NCBI GenBank assembly: GCA_017465055.1
Contig: JAFTWZ010000019.1
Span: 1 to 64,000 of the forward strand
Origin: Alistipes sp.
Lineage (GTDB): Bacteria > Bacteroidota > Bacteroidia > Bacteroidales > Rikenellaceae
DNA length: 64,000 bases
Reading direction: 5' to 3'
Position 1 is the stretch's first letter; every line of letters starts with the position of its first letter. This document shows positions 26,129 to 34,183 of the stretch, one piece after another. The position numbers and the translations under genes are program-made. The notes under the pieces are model-generated. The model ran no database searches. It saw only the letters and a list, made by a program, of their open reading frames with translations, and was not told the DNA's origin.

Positions 26129-26950
26129 ATGAAACGCACACTCTCATACCTCTACTTGGCCCTACTGCTGGTGATGCTCTACGCCCCCATCGTCATCATC
26201 GCCATATTCTCGTTTACCGAGTCGAAGGTGCTGGGCAACTGGACAGGCTTCTCTACGGAGCTCTACGCCTCGCTCTTCTCGGGCGGCGTGAATAACTCGC
26301 TCATAGATGCCATCAAGAACACCTTTATCATAGCCTTCACAGCAGCTACCGTCTCCACGCTGTTGGGCACAGTGGCGGCGATAGGCATCCACGACCTGCG
26401 CTACGGCAAGCGTCGCGCCGTAAACTTTGTCAACAACATCCCTATCCTCAACCCCGATATCATCACCGGTATCTCGCTATTCCTGCTCTTTATATCGCTC
26501 GGCATAACACAGGGATACCTCACCGTCATCTTGGCCCACATAACCTTCTGTACGCCCTACGTCGTGCTGAGCGTTATGCCACGCCTAACGCAGATGAATC
26601 CCAACATCTACGAGGCGGCCCTCGACCTCGGAGCTACGCCTATGCAGGCTATGCGCCACGTCATACTCCCCGAGATACGCCCAGGTATGATCTCGGGCTT
26701 TATCCTCGCCTTCACGCTCTCGATCGACGACTTCGCCGTGACCATATTTACCAACGGCACGGATGGCTTGGAGACCCTCTCGACATATATCTATGCCGAT
26801 GCCCGCAAGGGAGGCCTCACGCCCGAGCTACGCGCACTATCAACGATCATCCTCGTCGTGGTGCTCATACTGCTCATCGTAGTTAACTACCGCTCGCACC
26901 GCCAGAGCCAGCGCGCCGAGGAGGCTAACGGACAGCTGAACATTAAATAA
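26129..26950 (+). CDS. potC: Spermidine/putrescine ABC transporter permease PotC
   Basis: The 273-residue inner-membrane permease has six predicted segments (LYLALLLVMLYAPIVIIAIF first). Its EAA loop is EAALDLGATPMQAMRHVILP (about 167-186). It pairs with PotB to form the channel. It is followed after 18 bp by potD. The C-terminal tail is basic and polar (YRSHRQSQRAEEANGQLNIK). Confidence 0.93.
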   Translation: MKRTLSYLYLALLLVMLYAPIVIIAIFSFTESKVLGNWTGFSTELYASLFSGGVNNSLIDAIKNTFIIAFTAATVSTLLGTVAAIGIHDLRYGKRRAVNFVNNIPILNPDIITGISLFLLFISLGITQGYLTVILAHITFCTPYVVLSVMPRLTQMNPNIYEAALDLGATPMQAMRHVILPEIRPGMISGFILAFTLSIDDFAVTIFTNGTDGLETLSTYIYADARKGGLTPELRALSTIILVVVLILLIVVNYRSHRQSQRAEEANGQLNIK

Positions 26951-26968
26951 TTGTGTCGCAGACCTACT

Positions 26969-28378
26969 ATGAGACTATTCGCAACTAAAATATTGGCTAT
27001 CGCAGCGGCTATTGCCCTGGTCGTAGGCTGCTCGGGCGACGAAGAGCGTCTGCAGCGCCTCAAGGTATACAACTGGGGAGACTACATCGACGAGGAGCTA
27101 CTCGCCGAGTTCGAAGAGTGGTACAAGGAGCATACCGGCCGCGAGGTCGAGGTGATATACCAAACCTTCGATATCAACGAGGTTATGCTGGCCAAGATAG
27201 AGAATGGCCACGCCGACTTCGACGTGGTGTGCCCCTCGGAGTATATCATCGAGCGTATGCTGCGCAAGGAGATGCTACAACCCATCCTCACCGAGGAGTT
27301 CAAGGCCGAAATCGAGGCTAAGGGCATTGACTACTTCGACGCCGTATCGCCATATATCAAGGAGCAGTTCTCGCTGCTCACAGCCCCCGAGGGCATCGAT
27401 CCCAACGACTACTCGGTAGGATATATGTGGGGCACTACGGGCATACTCTACAACAAGTGTTACGTGACTGCCGAGGAGGCCTCGTCGTGGGCTCTGATGT
27501 TCGACAAGAGGCTCAAAGACAAGATATTCGTCAAGGATGCCTTCCGCGACGTATACTCGCCAATACTGATATATGCCAAGACGTTAGAGCAGCGCGAGGC
27601 GGGCCTGCTGGGCGAGGATGAGACGCTACCTCTGGAGACCATTCGCGAACTTATGTACGACTCGTCGGATGAGTCTATAGCATTGGTAGAGAGCTACCTG
27701 AAGCGTATGAAGGAGCTTGTCGCAGGCTGGGAGGCCGACTTCGGCAAGGAGATGATGACGCAGGAGAAGGCCTGGATAGACCTTATGTGGAGCGGCGATG
27801 CCGTATGGGCAATAGACGAGGCACAGTCGGTAGACGTAGCACTTGGCTATGTCGTGCCCTACGAGGGTAGCGTCGTGTGGTTCGATGGCTGGGTGATTCC
27901 GAAGTATGCTCGCAACACACACGCTGCGCGCTACTTTATCGACTTTATGTGTAAGCCCGAGAATGCCATCCGCAATATGGATGCTACGGGCTACGTGAGC
28001 GTCGTTGCAACCCAGGAGGTATTCGACTCGCTCGAGGACTTAGCCGTGAGCGAGCTGGAGGAGTGCGACCTAAGCTATCTCTTTGTCGACGATAATGGCG
28101 AGCCGCTAGAGGGGTCGGAGTGCGTTATGGCCGATGCTACGCTCTTCCCAGACCGCAGCGTCATCGAGCGTTGTGGCGTTATGCACGACTCGGGCGACCG
28201 CACCGATAAGATGCTCGAGATGTGGTCGAGAGTCAAGGGCGACAACCTCTCTACGGGTATGCTCGTGGGCATCATTCTCTTCTTCTCGCTACTCTTTATC
28301 TGGGGCATATGGCGCAAGGTAGACAAGTATCTGACAGCTCAGCGCCACGCTAAACGCCGCAAGCACCATAAGAAGTAG
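26969..28378 (+). CDS. potD: Polyamine-binding lipoprotein PotD with a C-terminal membrane anchor
   Basis: I chose ATG 26969 over an in-frame TTG 18 bp upstream, because the lipoprotein signal starts there (MRLFATKILAIAAAIALVVGC, Cys21). The body is a periplasmic binding protein of the PotD type (LKVYNWGDYIDEELLAEFEE, then YQTFDINEVMLAKIENG, and GYMWGTTGILYNK). It captures spermidine/putrescine for PotBC. Unusually, it ends with a membrane segment (GMLVGIILFFSLLFIWGIW, about 430-448) and a Lys/Arg-rich tail. The protein could therefore be fixed in the inner membrane at both ends. The total of 469 residues is longer than the usual 350. Confidence 0.92.
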   Translation: MRLFATKILAIAAAIALVVGCSGDEERLQRLKVYNWGDYIDEELLAEFEEWYKEHTGREVEVIYQTFDINEVMLAKIENGHADFDVVCPSEYIIERMLRKEMLQPILTEEFKAEIEAKGIDYFDAVSPYIKEQFSLLTAPEGIDPNDYSVGYMWGTTGILYNKCYVTAEEASSWALMFDKRLKDKIFVKDAFRDVYSPILIYAKTLEQREAGLLGEDETLPLETIRELMYDSSDESIALVESYLKRMKELVAGWEADFGKEMMTQEKAWIDLMWSGDAVWAIDEAQSVDVALGYVVPYEGSVVWFDGWVIPKYARNTHAARYFIDFMCKPENAIRNMDATGYVSVVATQEVFDSLEDLAVSELEECDLSYLFVDDNGEPLEGSECVMADATLFPDRSVIERCGVMHDSGDRTDKMLEMWSRVKGDNLSTGMLVGIILFFSLLFIWGIWRKVDKYLTAQRHAKRRKHHKK

Positions 28379-28400
28379 TCACATTGTAGATAGATACTTG

Positions 28401-28435
28401 CGCGTTAGCTCTTTCGAGGGCTAACGCGTTTTCTC
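28401..28435 (+). terminator. Terminator of the pot operon
   Basis: CGCGTTAGC pairs with GCTAACGCG around TCTTTCGAGG, followed by TTTTCTCT. Confidence 0.8.
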
Positions 28436-28504
28436 TACTTGGATGTTAGGATTAAGGGTCGCTGAAGGGTAGCTCGCAGGCAGAGCCTGCTAAAGGGTAG
28501 AGTT

Positions 28505-28728
28505 TAGAGACAACAGAGACGCAGAGACAACAGAGAAATTAGAGAAATTAGAGACAACAAAGACGCAGAGACTACAGAGACAGCAGAGAAAGATGATACC
28601 CGACTTCGTTGTTGTCTCTTTCGTCTCTTTCGTCTCTTTCGTCTCTCTCGTCTTTTTCCTCCCTTTCGTCCCTCTCGTCTCTCTCGTCCCTCTCGTCTCT
28701 TTCCTCCCTACTCTCCCTACTCTCCCCA
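28505..28728. repeat. Purine-arm/pyrimidine-arm element, copy 2 (inverted)
   Basis: A purine arm (GAGACAACA, GACGCAGAG units) is followed by the core AGATGATACCCGACTTCGTT (28591-28610) and a pyrimidine arm (GTCTCTTTC, GTCCCTCTC units). The core is the reverse complement of that at 10606-10640. It lies between the convergent potD and argR genes; no gene is inside. Confidence 0.75.
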
Positions 28729-28844
28729 GAATAGCACACACACCACAAGGCCACTACGAAACCTCGTAACAGCCAGTAAGAGATATTGCTAAATGCTAAT
28801 TGGAGAGTGTAGCTGCGGTAGCGGGGGATGCTACCTACTGTAGG

Positions 28845-29312
28845 CTACAAGTGGCGAAGAGAGGGGAAAAGCGCACACAACTGCTCCATCAACGTATCGT
28901 AGTCGAAACCCTCGCGCAGAATTAGAAGAATGACATTGTCGCCAGCTATAGTGCCCAAAATCTCGGGGATACCGCGACTATCGATAGGCACTGTAATGGC
29001 ACTGGCATAGCCAGGCTTTGTGGTAATGACACACATATTGCCCGAGAAAGCTATGTCGGTAATGTTGTCAGTGATATTCTGCGATACTACAATCTCGGTT
29101 GAGTGCGTAGCATTTGGCAACATATATACATACCCCTTCTCCTTGTGTGGCACCTTTGCCACGTGCATAAACTTAAGGTCGCGCGACAGGGTCGACTGCG
29201 TAACCTTAAGGCCACACTCCTCGAGACGAGCAATAAGCTCCTCCTGCGAGGATATGTACTCCGAGCGTATTATCTTACGGATAATAGACAAACGATGAGT
29301 TTTAGAATTCAT
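28845..29312 (-). CDS. argR: Arginine repressor
   Basis: The 155-residue protein (starting MNSKTHRLSIIRKIIRSE) has the length of ArgR/AhrC. An upstream in-frame Met would add 47 residues of no ArgR character and lies before the promoter, so it is rejected. The N-terminal winged helix is at about 1-72 (SSQEELIARLEECGLKVTQS, then TLSRDLKFMHVAKVP). The C-terminal hexamer and arginine-binding domain is at about 85-155, with EILGTIAGDNVILLILRE. It represses arginine biosynthesis genes when arginine is high. No arginine genes lie in the window; the neighbouring polyamine uptake operon is metabolically related (inference). Confidence 0.93.
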   Translation of the reverse strand: MNSKTHRLSIIRKIIRSEYISSQEELIARLEECGLKVTQSTLSRDLKFMHVAKVPHKEKGYVYMLPNATHSTEIVVSQNITDNITDIAFSGNMCVITTKPGYASAITVPIDSRGIPEILGTIAGDNVILLILREGFDYDTLMEQLCALFPSLRHL

Positions 29313-29384
29313 CTTTATTTCTTTATTCTTGGTAGTTTTCACCTTAACGTAAATAGTTTCTCGATTATTGTTCAAATGGACATA

Positions 29385-29416
29385 CAAATGTAACAAAAGT
29401 GGGGCACAAAAGCAAG
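29385..29416 (-). promoter_or_regulatory. Promoter of argR
   Basis: On the reverse strand TTG (within 29416-29413), about 20 nt and TACATTTG (29392-29385). This supports the shorter argR start. Confidence 0.6.
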
Positions 29417-29474
29417 TAAAAGAGAGAAAATATTCTACATATATCTTTTTCAAATAATAATCTTGCCAACAAGG

Positions 29475-29504
29475 TTGTCAATATAATTTTTTTTTGTATA
29501 TTTG
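29475..29504 (+). promoter_or_regulatory. Promoter of the lipoprotein pair
   Basis: TTG (29475-29477), a 19-nt spacer and TATATTTG (29497-29504). The leader to ATG 29573 is about 60 nt. Confidence 0.7.
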
Positions 29505-29572
29505 TCGCGATATAATGTATAGTAATAGTAAGACTACAACTAAGAACTTTAACAATTTATTTATTTTTGTCT

Positions 29573-31117
29573 ATGAGAAAACTATTTTCAATTCTAAGCA
29601 TCGCCTTAGTATCGCTATTTGCCTTCGGCTGCGAGAAGGGTGGCGACGACACCACCACCTCGGGCGTGTCATTCCAGTTCCAGAATGCTAAGACCACAGC
29701 TTCGACAGCAGAGGTACAGGTGATACCTTCGGACATTGAGGCAAACTATGTTGCCACTATCGTCGAGAGCTCAACTATCGCCGATAAGGATGACAGCGCC
29801 ATCATCGAGAGTATGCTTTCAGCCGACAACCTTAAGGTAAAGAAGGGTCCACAGTATATTACGGCTCAGGGTCTGAAGGCAGGTACGGAGTATACAGCCA
29901 TCGCCTTTGCTATTACCGAGACTAAGAAGATTGCTCGCTACAGCCTCACAACCGAGGCCACGTCGGAGCCAATGCCCGCAGATGAATTTGAGATTGAGAT
30001 CGAGGTTAAGGATATCACAGCGACCTCGGCCGTAGCAGTGGCTACGCCAAACAGCTCTGCTAACCGCTACTACTTCCGTGTGATCACCAAGATGGAGCTC
30101 GACGCTTTCGGCATCTACAACGATGACTATCAGGTATTTGAGTATATTATCGAGAACCCTAATAGCAGTGACTACATCGTTCAGGGCGAGACTACGCTCA
30201 ACTGCGAGCTCAACCCCGAGGTCGAGTACCTCGCCGTTGCGTTCAACTTCGAGAACTGGGAGGCTGTACACAACCAGGAGGAGGAGATTAAGCTCTTCCG
30301 CTACGCCTTTGAGACTCCTAAGGCTGCACCAGTAGACCCCAATGCATTGTTTGCATACGCAAACCTCTCGACAACTCAGTCGGACTTCTCGCTCGACGTA
30401 ACGCCCGCACAGGGTGAGGATGCTCACTGGATCTACTACATCTGGACTAAGAAGTCTTACGACAAGACCTTAGCAACTGAGGCTTCACGCAACATCGTTA
30501 TGCGTAGCTACTTTGCGTTGCAGAATATCGCCGTAGAGCAGAAGATGTCGTTCAACGAGCTTATCCAGGATGGCAAGCTCGGCCAGACAGGCTCTCGTCA
30601 GATTCACTCATACGAGCCTCTCAAGAACGAGACAGAGTATGTAGTTGTATTGTTCTACATCGACCCAGAGACCAAGGATCCTACCATCGTTACCGACTAC
30701 AACTACGTAGCCGTAGAGTTCAAGACTCAGGCCGCTACCGCAGGTGCTGCAGCTACGCTCGAGGTATCGGAGGCCGTAATCGAGAAGGATGGCTTTAAGT
30801 ACAACGTACACTTCCTCGTTAAGACCAATGAGAATGCTACCGACCTCTTGGTAGGTGCGCAGCTCTGGAACAACTACGACTTTGCACAGTACTGGGATCC
30901 AAACGACTGGTCACAGATTCAGGCCTTCTTCCTCTTCCGTAAGCCAGTAGAGGCTGAGACATTGGCTGCTGCAAAGAGCGCTGAGGGTACTACAATCTCG
31001 TTCCCAGGTGTCGATAAGGAGGACTACGTATTCTTCTTCGAGGCACTCAACGCAGAGAATACACCTACGCAGTTCGCCGTACGCGTAACGCCAGAGATGT
31101 TCGATAACGCAGAGTAA
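29573..31117 (+). CDS. Surface lipoprotein with repeated beta-sandwich domains
   Basis: I chose ATG 29573 (MRKLFSILSIALVSLFAFGC, Cys20) over an in-frame TTG two codons earlier. The 514-residue product has a lipobox and three to four beta-rich repeats resembling fibronectin type III-like domains. Motif-like phrases recur (TASTAEVQVIPSDIEANYVA, TATSAVAVATPNSSANRYYF, QSDFSLDVTPAQGEDAHWIY), each followed by a 'TEYTAIAF', 'VEYLAVAF' or 'TEYVVVLF' strand. It is exported and probably surface exposed; the ligand is unknown. It starts a two-gene transcript with the next lipoprotein (25 bp apart). Confidence 0.75.
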   Translation: MRKLFSILSIALVSLFAFGCEKGGDDTTTSGVSFQFQNAKTTASTAEVQVIPSDIEANYVATIVESSTIADKDDSAIIESMLSADNLKVKKGPQYITAQGLKAGTEYTAIAFAITETKKIARYSLTTEATSEPMPADEFEIEIEVKDITATSAVAVATPNSSANRYYFRVITKMELDAFGIYNDDYQVFEYIIENPNSSDYIVQGETTLNCELNPEVEYLAVAFNFENWEAVHNQEEEIKLFRYAFETPKAAPVDPNALFAYANLSTTQSDFSLDVTPAQGEDAHWIYYIWTKKSYDKTLATEASRNIVMRSYFALQNIAVEQKMSFNELIQDGKLGQTGSRQIHSYEPLKNETEYVVVLFYIDPETKDPTIVTDYNYVAVEFKTQAATAGAAATLEVSEAVIEKDGFKYNVHFLVKTNENATDLLVGAQLWNNYDFAQYWDPNDWSQIQAFFLFRKPVEAETLAAAKSAEGTTISFPGVDKEDYVFFFEALNAENTPTQFAVRVTPEMFDNAE

Positions 31118-31142
31118 ATAAACATTATAAGATAGATTAAAA

Positions 31143-32561
31143 ATGAGAAAACTGTTTAACATATTCACACTTATCTCGCTCGCCGCAGGTTTTGTGGCAT
31201 GCGAGACGCAGGAGGAGCCTACGCCAGGTGGTGGCGAGAACAAGGAGTATACCGTTGAGCTTTCGGCTGACAAGAGTGAGATTATTGCCAACGGCTCTGA
31301 TACAGTGACCTTCACCGTTAAGGTAGATGGCGTCGAGACCTCGGAGGAGGTGATGATCATATGTCTCAACGACAATTCGGTGCTTAATGGCAACACCTTC
31401 AAGACCACAGCTTTTGGCGAGTATAGCTTCAAGGCTTCGTATAAGAACTTCGCATCGGAGGAGGTTAAGATTACCGCTACCGAGCCTGATAAGGTTGTTG
31501 AGCTTACGGCCGACAAAACAGAGATTGTTGCCGACACCCGTGATGCTGTGACCTTTACAGTTATGGTTGATGGTGTCGATATGACAACGGAGTGCACAAT
31601 CACCAACCTCAACTACGAGACTGCGCTTGAGGGTAACACCTTCACCTCGGACGTTAATGGCGAGTTCCGCTTCGTGGCATCGTACGAGAAGTGGTCATCT
31701 AACGAGGTTACAATCACCGCTACCGTGCCAGAGGCTCCCGTAGAGAAGAAGCTAACCATCTCCGCTGATAAGCTTCGCATCAAGGCCGATGGCGAGGATA
31801 AGGCAACGCTGACCGTAACCTATGGCGAGGATGATGTAACAGCCAATAGCGAGATATATGTTGAGCAGACTAAGGAGGTACTCACCGACGCAACATTCTC
31901 GACTACAGCAGCTGCATCGTACACCATCCGTGCAAAGTACGAGGGTATGACCTCGACGTTCGTAACCATCGACGCCTACGACCCTCAGCTTGCAGAGCAG
32001 TATGAGGTGGGCACCATCATCGAGGTTGATGGCGTTAAGGGTATGATCTTCGCTATCAAGGGTTTCCCAGTATACAACGACGAGTATACTGAGGTTATCC
32101 GCACCGATCAGTACTGCTATATCGTATCACTCGACGAGGAGGACTTGCAGTGGTCAACGAAGTACGAGTGGTGTAACTGCATGTCGCAGCGCGGTGACTA
32201 CAACTCGAGCGACCCATTCAACTACTGGGGTCAGGACATTAACGACTATCCTGCATTTAAGTGGTGCAAGGAGCACGGTGAGGGTTGGTTCTTGCCATCG
32301 TCTACCGAGATGAACTGGTTGTGGGAGATGCTCACCGAGGGTGCACGCGACTTCAACGCTCCAAGCGTAGCAAAGTACAACGCTATCATCGTAGAGAATG
32401 GTGGCGAGCCATTCGTAGAGACCTACTACTGGTCATCGAACGAGACCTCGGAGGATTTGGTAGAGGTTCTCGCCTTTATGAACGACAGCGTAGTATGTCT
32501 CGATCCTAAGAAGGATAATACGTACACTGCACGCGCTGCCTACCGCTTCAAGGTGGAGTAA
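31143..32561 (+). CDS. Surface lipoprotein with three Ig-like repeats and a FISUMP/DUF1566-like C-terminal domain
   Basis: The 472-residue product has a lipobox (LISLAAGFVAC, Cys20). Three Ig-like repeats of about 85 residues follow, each starting in the style VELSADKSEIIANGSDTVTF, VELTADKTEIVADTRDAVTF and LTISADKLRIKADGEDKATL. The last 180 residues contain WCKEHGEGWFLPSSTEMNWL and ETYYWSSNETSE, the pattern of DUF1566/FISUMP domains related to C-type lectin-like folds. It may bind glycan or protein at the surface; this is inferred. It is followed by a terminator. Confidence 0.78.
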   Translation: MRKLFNIFTLISLAAGFVACETQEEPTPGGGENKEYTVELSADKSEIIANGSDTVTFTVKVDGVETSEEVMIICLNDNSVLNGNTFKTTAFGEYSFKASYKNFASEEVKITATEPDKVVELTADKTEIVADTRDAVTFTVMVDGVDMTTECTITNLNYETALEGNTFTSDVNGEFRFVASYEKWSSNEVTITATVPEAPVEKKLTISADKLRIKADGEDKATLTVTYGEDDVTANSEIYVEQTKEVLTDATFSTTAAASYTIRAKYEGMTSTFVTIDAYDPQLAEQYEVGTIIEVDGVKGMIFAIKGFPVYNDEYTEVIRTDQYCYIVSLDEEDLQWSTKYEWCNCMSQRGDYNSSDPFNYWGQDINDYPAFKWCKEHGEGWFLPSSTEMNWLWEMLTEGARDFNAPSVAKYNAIIVENGGEPFVETYYWSSNETSEDLVEVLAFMNDSVVCLDPKKDNTYTARAAYRFKVE

Positions 32562-32579
32562 GGCAAGCAGTTAGCAATT

Positions 32580-32613
32580 AGGAGTGAGGAACGTGTTCTT
32601 CACTCCTTTTTTG
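32580..32613 (+). terminator. Terminator of the lipoprotein pair
   Basis: AGGAGTGA(GGAA) pairs with (TTCT)TCACTCCT, followed by TTTTTT. Confidence 0.8.
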
Positions 32614-32622
32614 TAGGGTGCA

Positions 32623-32740
32623 ATGGGTTACTATGGTAATTTCTATGGGTTATAATGAGTTTCTATGAGTTAATATGACAGGGAGGTTTGTGCGATAACC
32701 TCGTAGTTGCTTACATCGTAACTCATATTAACTCATTATG
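32623..32740. repeat. Element family 2 (10-bp arm units), copy 2
   Basis: Left units begin at 32623, 32633, 32645, 32655, 32665 and 32675 (ATGGGTTACT, ATGAGTTTCT, ATGAGTTAAT and variants), with one 2-bp slip. The 45-bp core (32675-32719) contains ACCTCGTAGTTGCTTACATC. Right units AACTCATATT and AACTCATTAT start at 32720 and 32730. Confidence 0.8.
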
Positions 32741-32765
32741 TTGCGCGTGTGCTTGCGCGTGATTT

Positions 32766-32880
32766 TTTAGAGACGAGAGAGACGCAGAGACGAGAGAGAC
32801 CACAGAGAGATAGTGAGGTCTCTACGTTAAAACGCTGTCGCTAACTCCCCAGTCTCCACAGAATCCCCAGTCTCCGCTTT
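32766..32880. repeat. Degenerate purine-rich/pyrimidine-rich element (copy 3)
   Basis: A purine arm of GAGACGAGAGAGACGCAGAG type is followed by a mixed centre and a pyrimidine-leaning arm (CCCCAGTCTCC units). The 30-bp core of copies 1 and 2 is not recognisable here, so it is a weaker relative. After it, CTAATTGCTAATT units repeat up to the thiL promoter. Confidence 0.5.
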
Positions 32881-32924
32881 AGCGGTGGCCGCAAGGCCAA
32901 AAATTGCTAATTGCTAATTACTAA

Positions 32925-32957
32925 TTGCTAATTGCTAATTTATAAGTTGTATCTTTG
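32925..32957 (+). promoter_or_regulatory. -7 box of thiL very close to the start codon
   Basis: TATCTTTG (32950-32957) fits TAnnTTTG, and a TTG at 32925-32927 is 22 nt upstream. Transcription would start about at the ATG (32962), which would make the mRNA leaderless or nearly so. Confidence 0.45.
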
Positions 32958-32961
32958 CCGT

Positions 32962-33897
32962 ATGAAAAAGTCAGAATTTTCGTTTATCGGCGACATAGCC
33001 ACAATGTTTAGCGCGCTACCCCACCACGGATTCGAGCCTATAGGCGACGACTGCACCGTCGTGGATATGGGTGACGATGCGATGGTGATGACCACAGATA
33101 TGGTTGTCGAGGATGTTCACTTCCTACGCTCGGCATCGTCCGCCGAGGAGGTAGGCCGCAAGAGCCTTATGGTTAACCTCTCGGATGTGGCGGCGATGGG
33201 AGCTCGTCCCGTAGCTACGCTACTAAGCCTCGCGCTCCCGGAGTCGGCACAGGGCGAGTGGGCCGAGGGATTTATGCGTGGCTACTACGAGGCAAGCCAC
33301 GAGGAGGGTGTAGCACTCGTTGGTGGCGACACCACAACGTCGCGCGACCGCATAACTATAAATGTGGTGGCTATAGGTCGTGCTCCAAAGCCGAATATCA
33401 AGCGTCGCTCGGCGGCCGTCGTAGGCGACATCATAGCCGTAACAGGAAAGCTCGGAGCATCGTCAAAGGGACTTGTAGACATTATGCTTGGCGACCTTAA
33501 TACCGTGGCGGCATGTCATCACCGTATAGCCCAGGCCCGAATAGCCGAGGGCATATGGCTCGGCGCGCAGAGCGACGTACATGCAATGATGGATATCTCG
33601 GACGGTATAGCCTCGGACATAAAGCATATTATGGAGCTGTCGGGCGTAGGTGCAGAGATAGAACTTAAGGCGATACCTACCGACTACGACATACGCTTTG
33701 CCACAGCAGGAGGCGAGGATTATGAGTTGCTACTCACCGTAGCCTCTGACAGGTTCGATAGCGTGAAGAGAGAGTTTGAGAGCCAGACGGGTTGCCCACT
33801 GACTGCCATAGGTCGCATAACCAATGGTGGCGAGCTACGATGGACAGAGGATGGCGCAACCATAGAGTTCAACTTCGAAGGATTCAAGCACTTCTGA
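32962..33897 (+). CDS. thiL: Thiamine-monophosphate kinase
   Basis: The 311-residue ATP-dependent kinase makes thiamine diphosphate from thiamine phosphate. I chose ATG 32962 (MKKSEFSFIGDIATMF); a Met ten codons upstream lies before the -7 box. AIR-synthase-type motifs are present: GFEPIGDDCTVV (near 24-35), TTDMVVEDVHFLR (about 44-56), NLSDVAAMGARPVA (about 70-83), ALVGGDTTTS (about 118-127) and MMDISDGIASDIKHI (about 209-223). It stands alone; other thiamine genes are not in the window. Confidence 0.95.
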   Translation: MKKSEFSFIGDIATMFSALPHHGFEPIGDDCTVVDMGDDAMVMTTDMVVEDVHFLRSASSAEEVGRKSLMVNLSDVAAMGARPVATLLSLALPESAQGEWAEGFMRGYYEASHEEGVALVGGDTTTSRDRITINVVAIGRAPKPNIKRRSAAVVGDIIAVTGKLGASSKGLVDIMLGDLNTVAACHHRIAQARIAEGIWLGAQSDVHAMMDISDGIASDIKHIMELSGVGAEIELKAIPTDYDIRFATAGGEDYELLLTVASDRFDSVKREFESQTGCPLTAIGRITNGGELRWTEDGATIEFNFEGFKHF

Positions 33898-33913
33898 GTG
33901 ATATAGAGCCGTA

Positions 33914-33942
33914 CAAAAAAAATCGGCTATATTTCAGCCGAG
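33914..33942 (-). terminator. Terminator on the reverse strand downstream of the flippase gene
   Basis: On the reverse strand CGGCTGAAATATAGCCG forms a hairpin followed by eight T. It lies 240 bp beyond the flippase stop codon and also faces the convergent thiL. The rest of the spacer (33943-34183) is AT-rich and shows no gene. Confidence 0.6.
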
Positions 33943-34183
33943 CCAGTGTAAGGGAAGTATCCTGATAGTACACGACACCTAATACCCTTCTCAATAGCGG
34001 AAAAAATCCACTTTCCTAATTTTGAAATCTTTGCCATAACTTATGAATTTTTATAGTTTGACAAGGCAAAATTAAGAAATTAGAATATCATTTCCAAATT
34101 ATTTTAATAATATATTAAATTATTTTAATATTAGAAAGAGGCAAATATCTATCAACAAATAAGTTGATAAAGATGGTTAATAA

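Noticed and set aside
28845..29453. Longer argR reading with 47 extra N-terminal residues
   Set aside because: The extra part starts upstream of the promoter and has no ArgR similarity; the 155-residue form has the family length.
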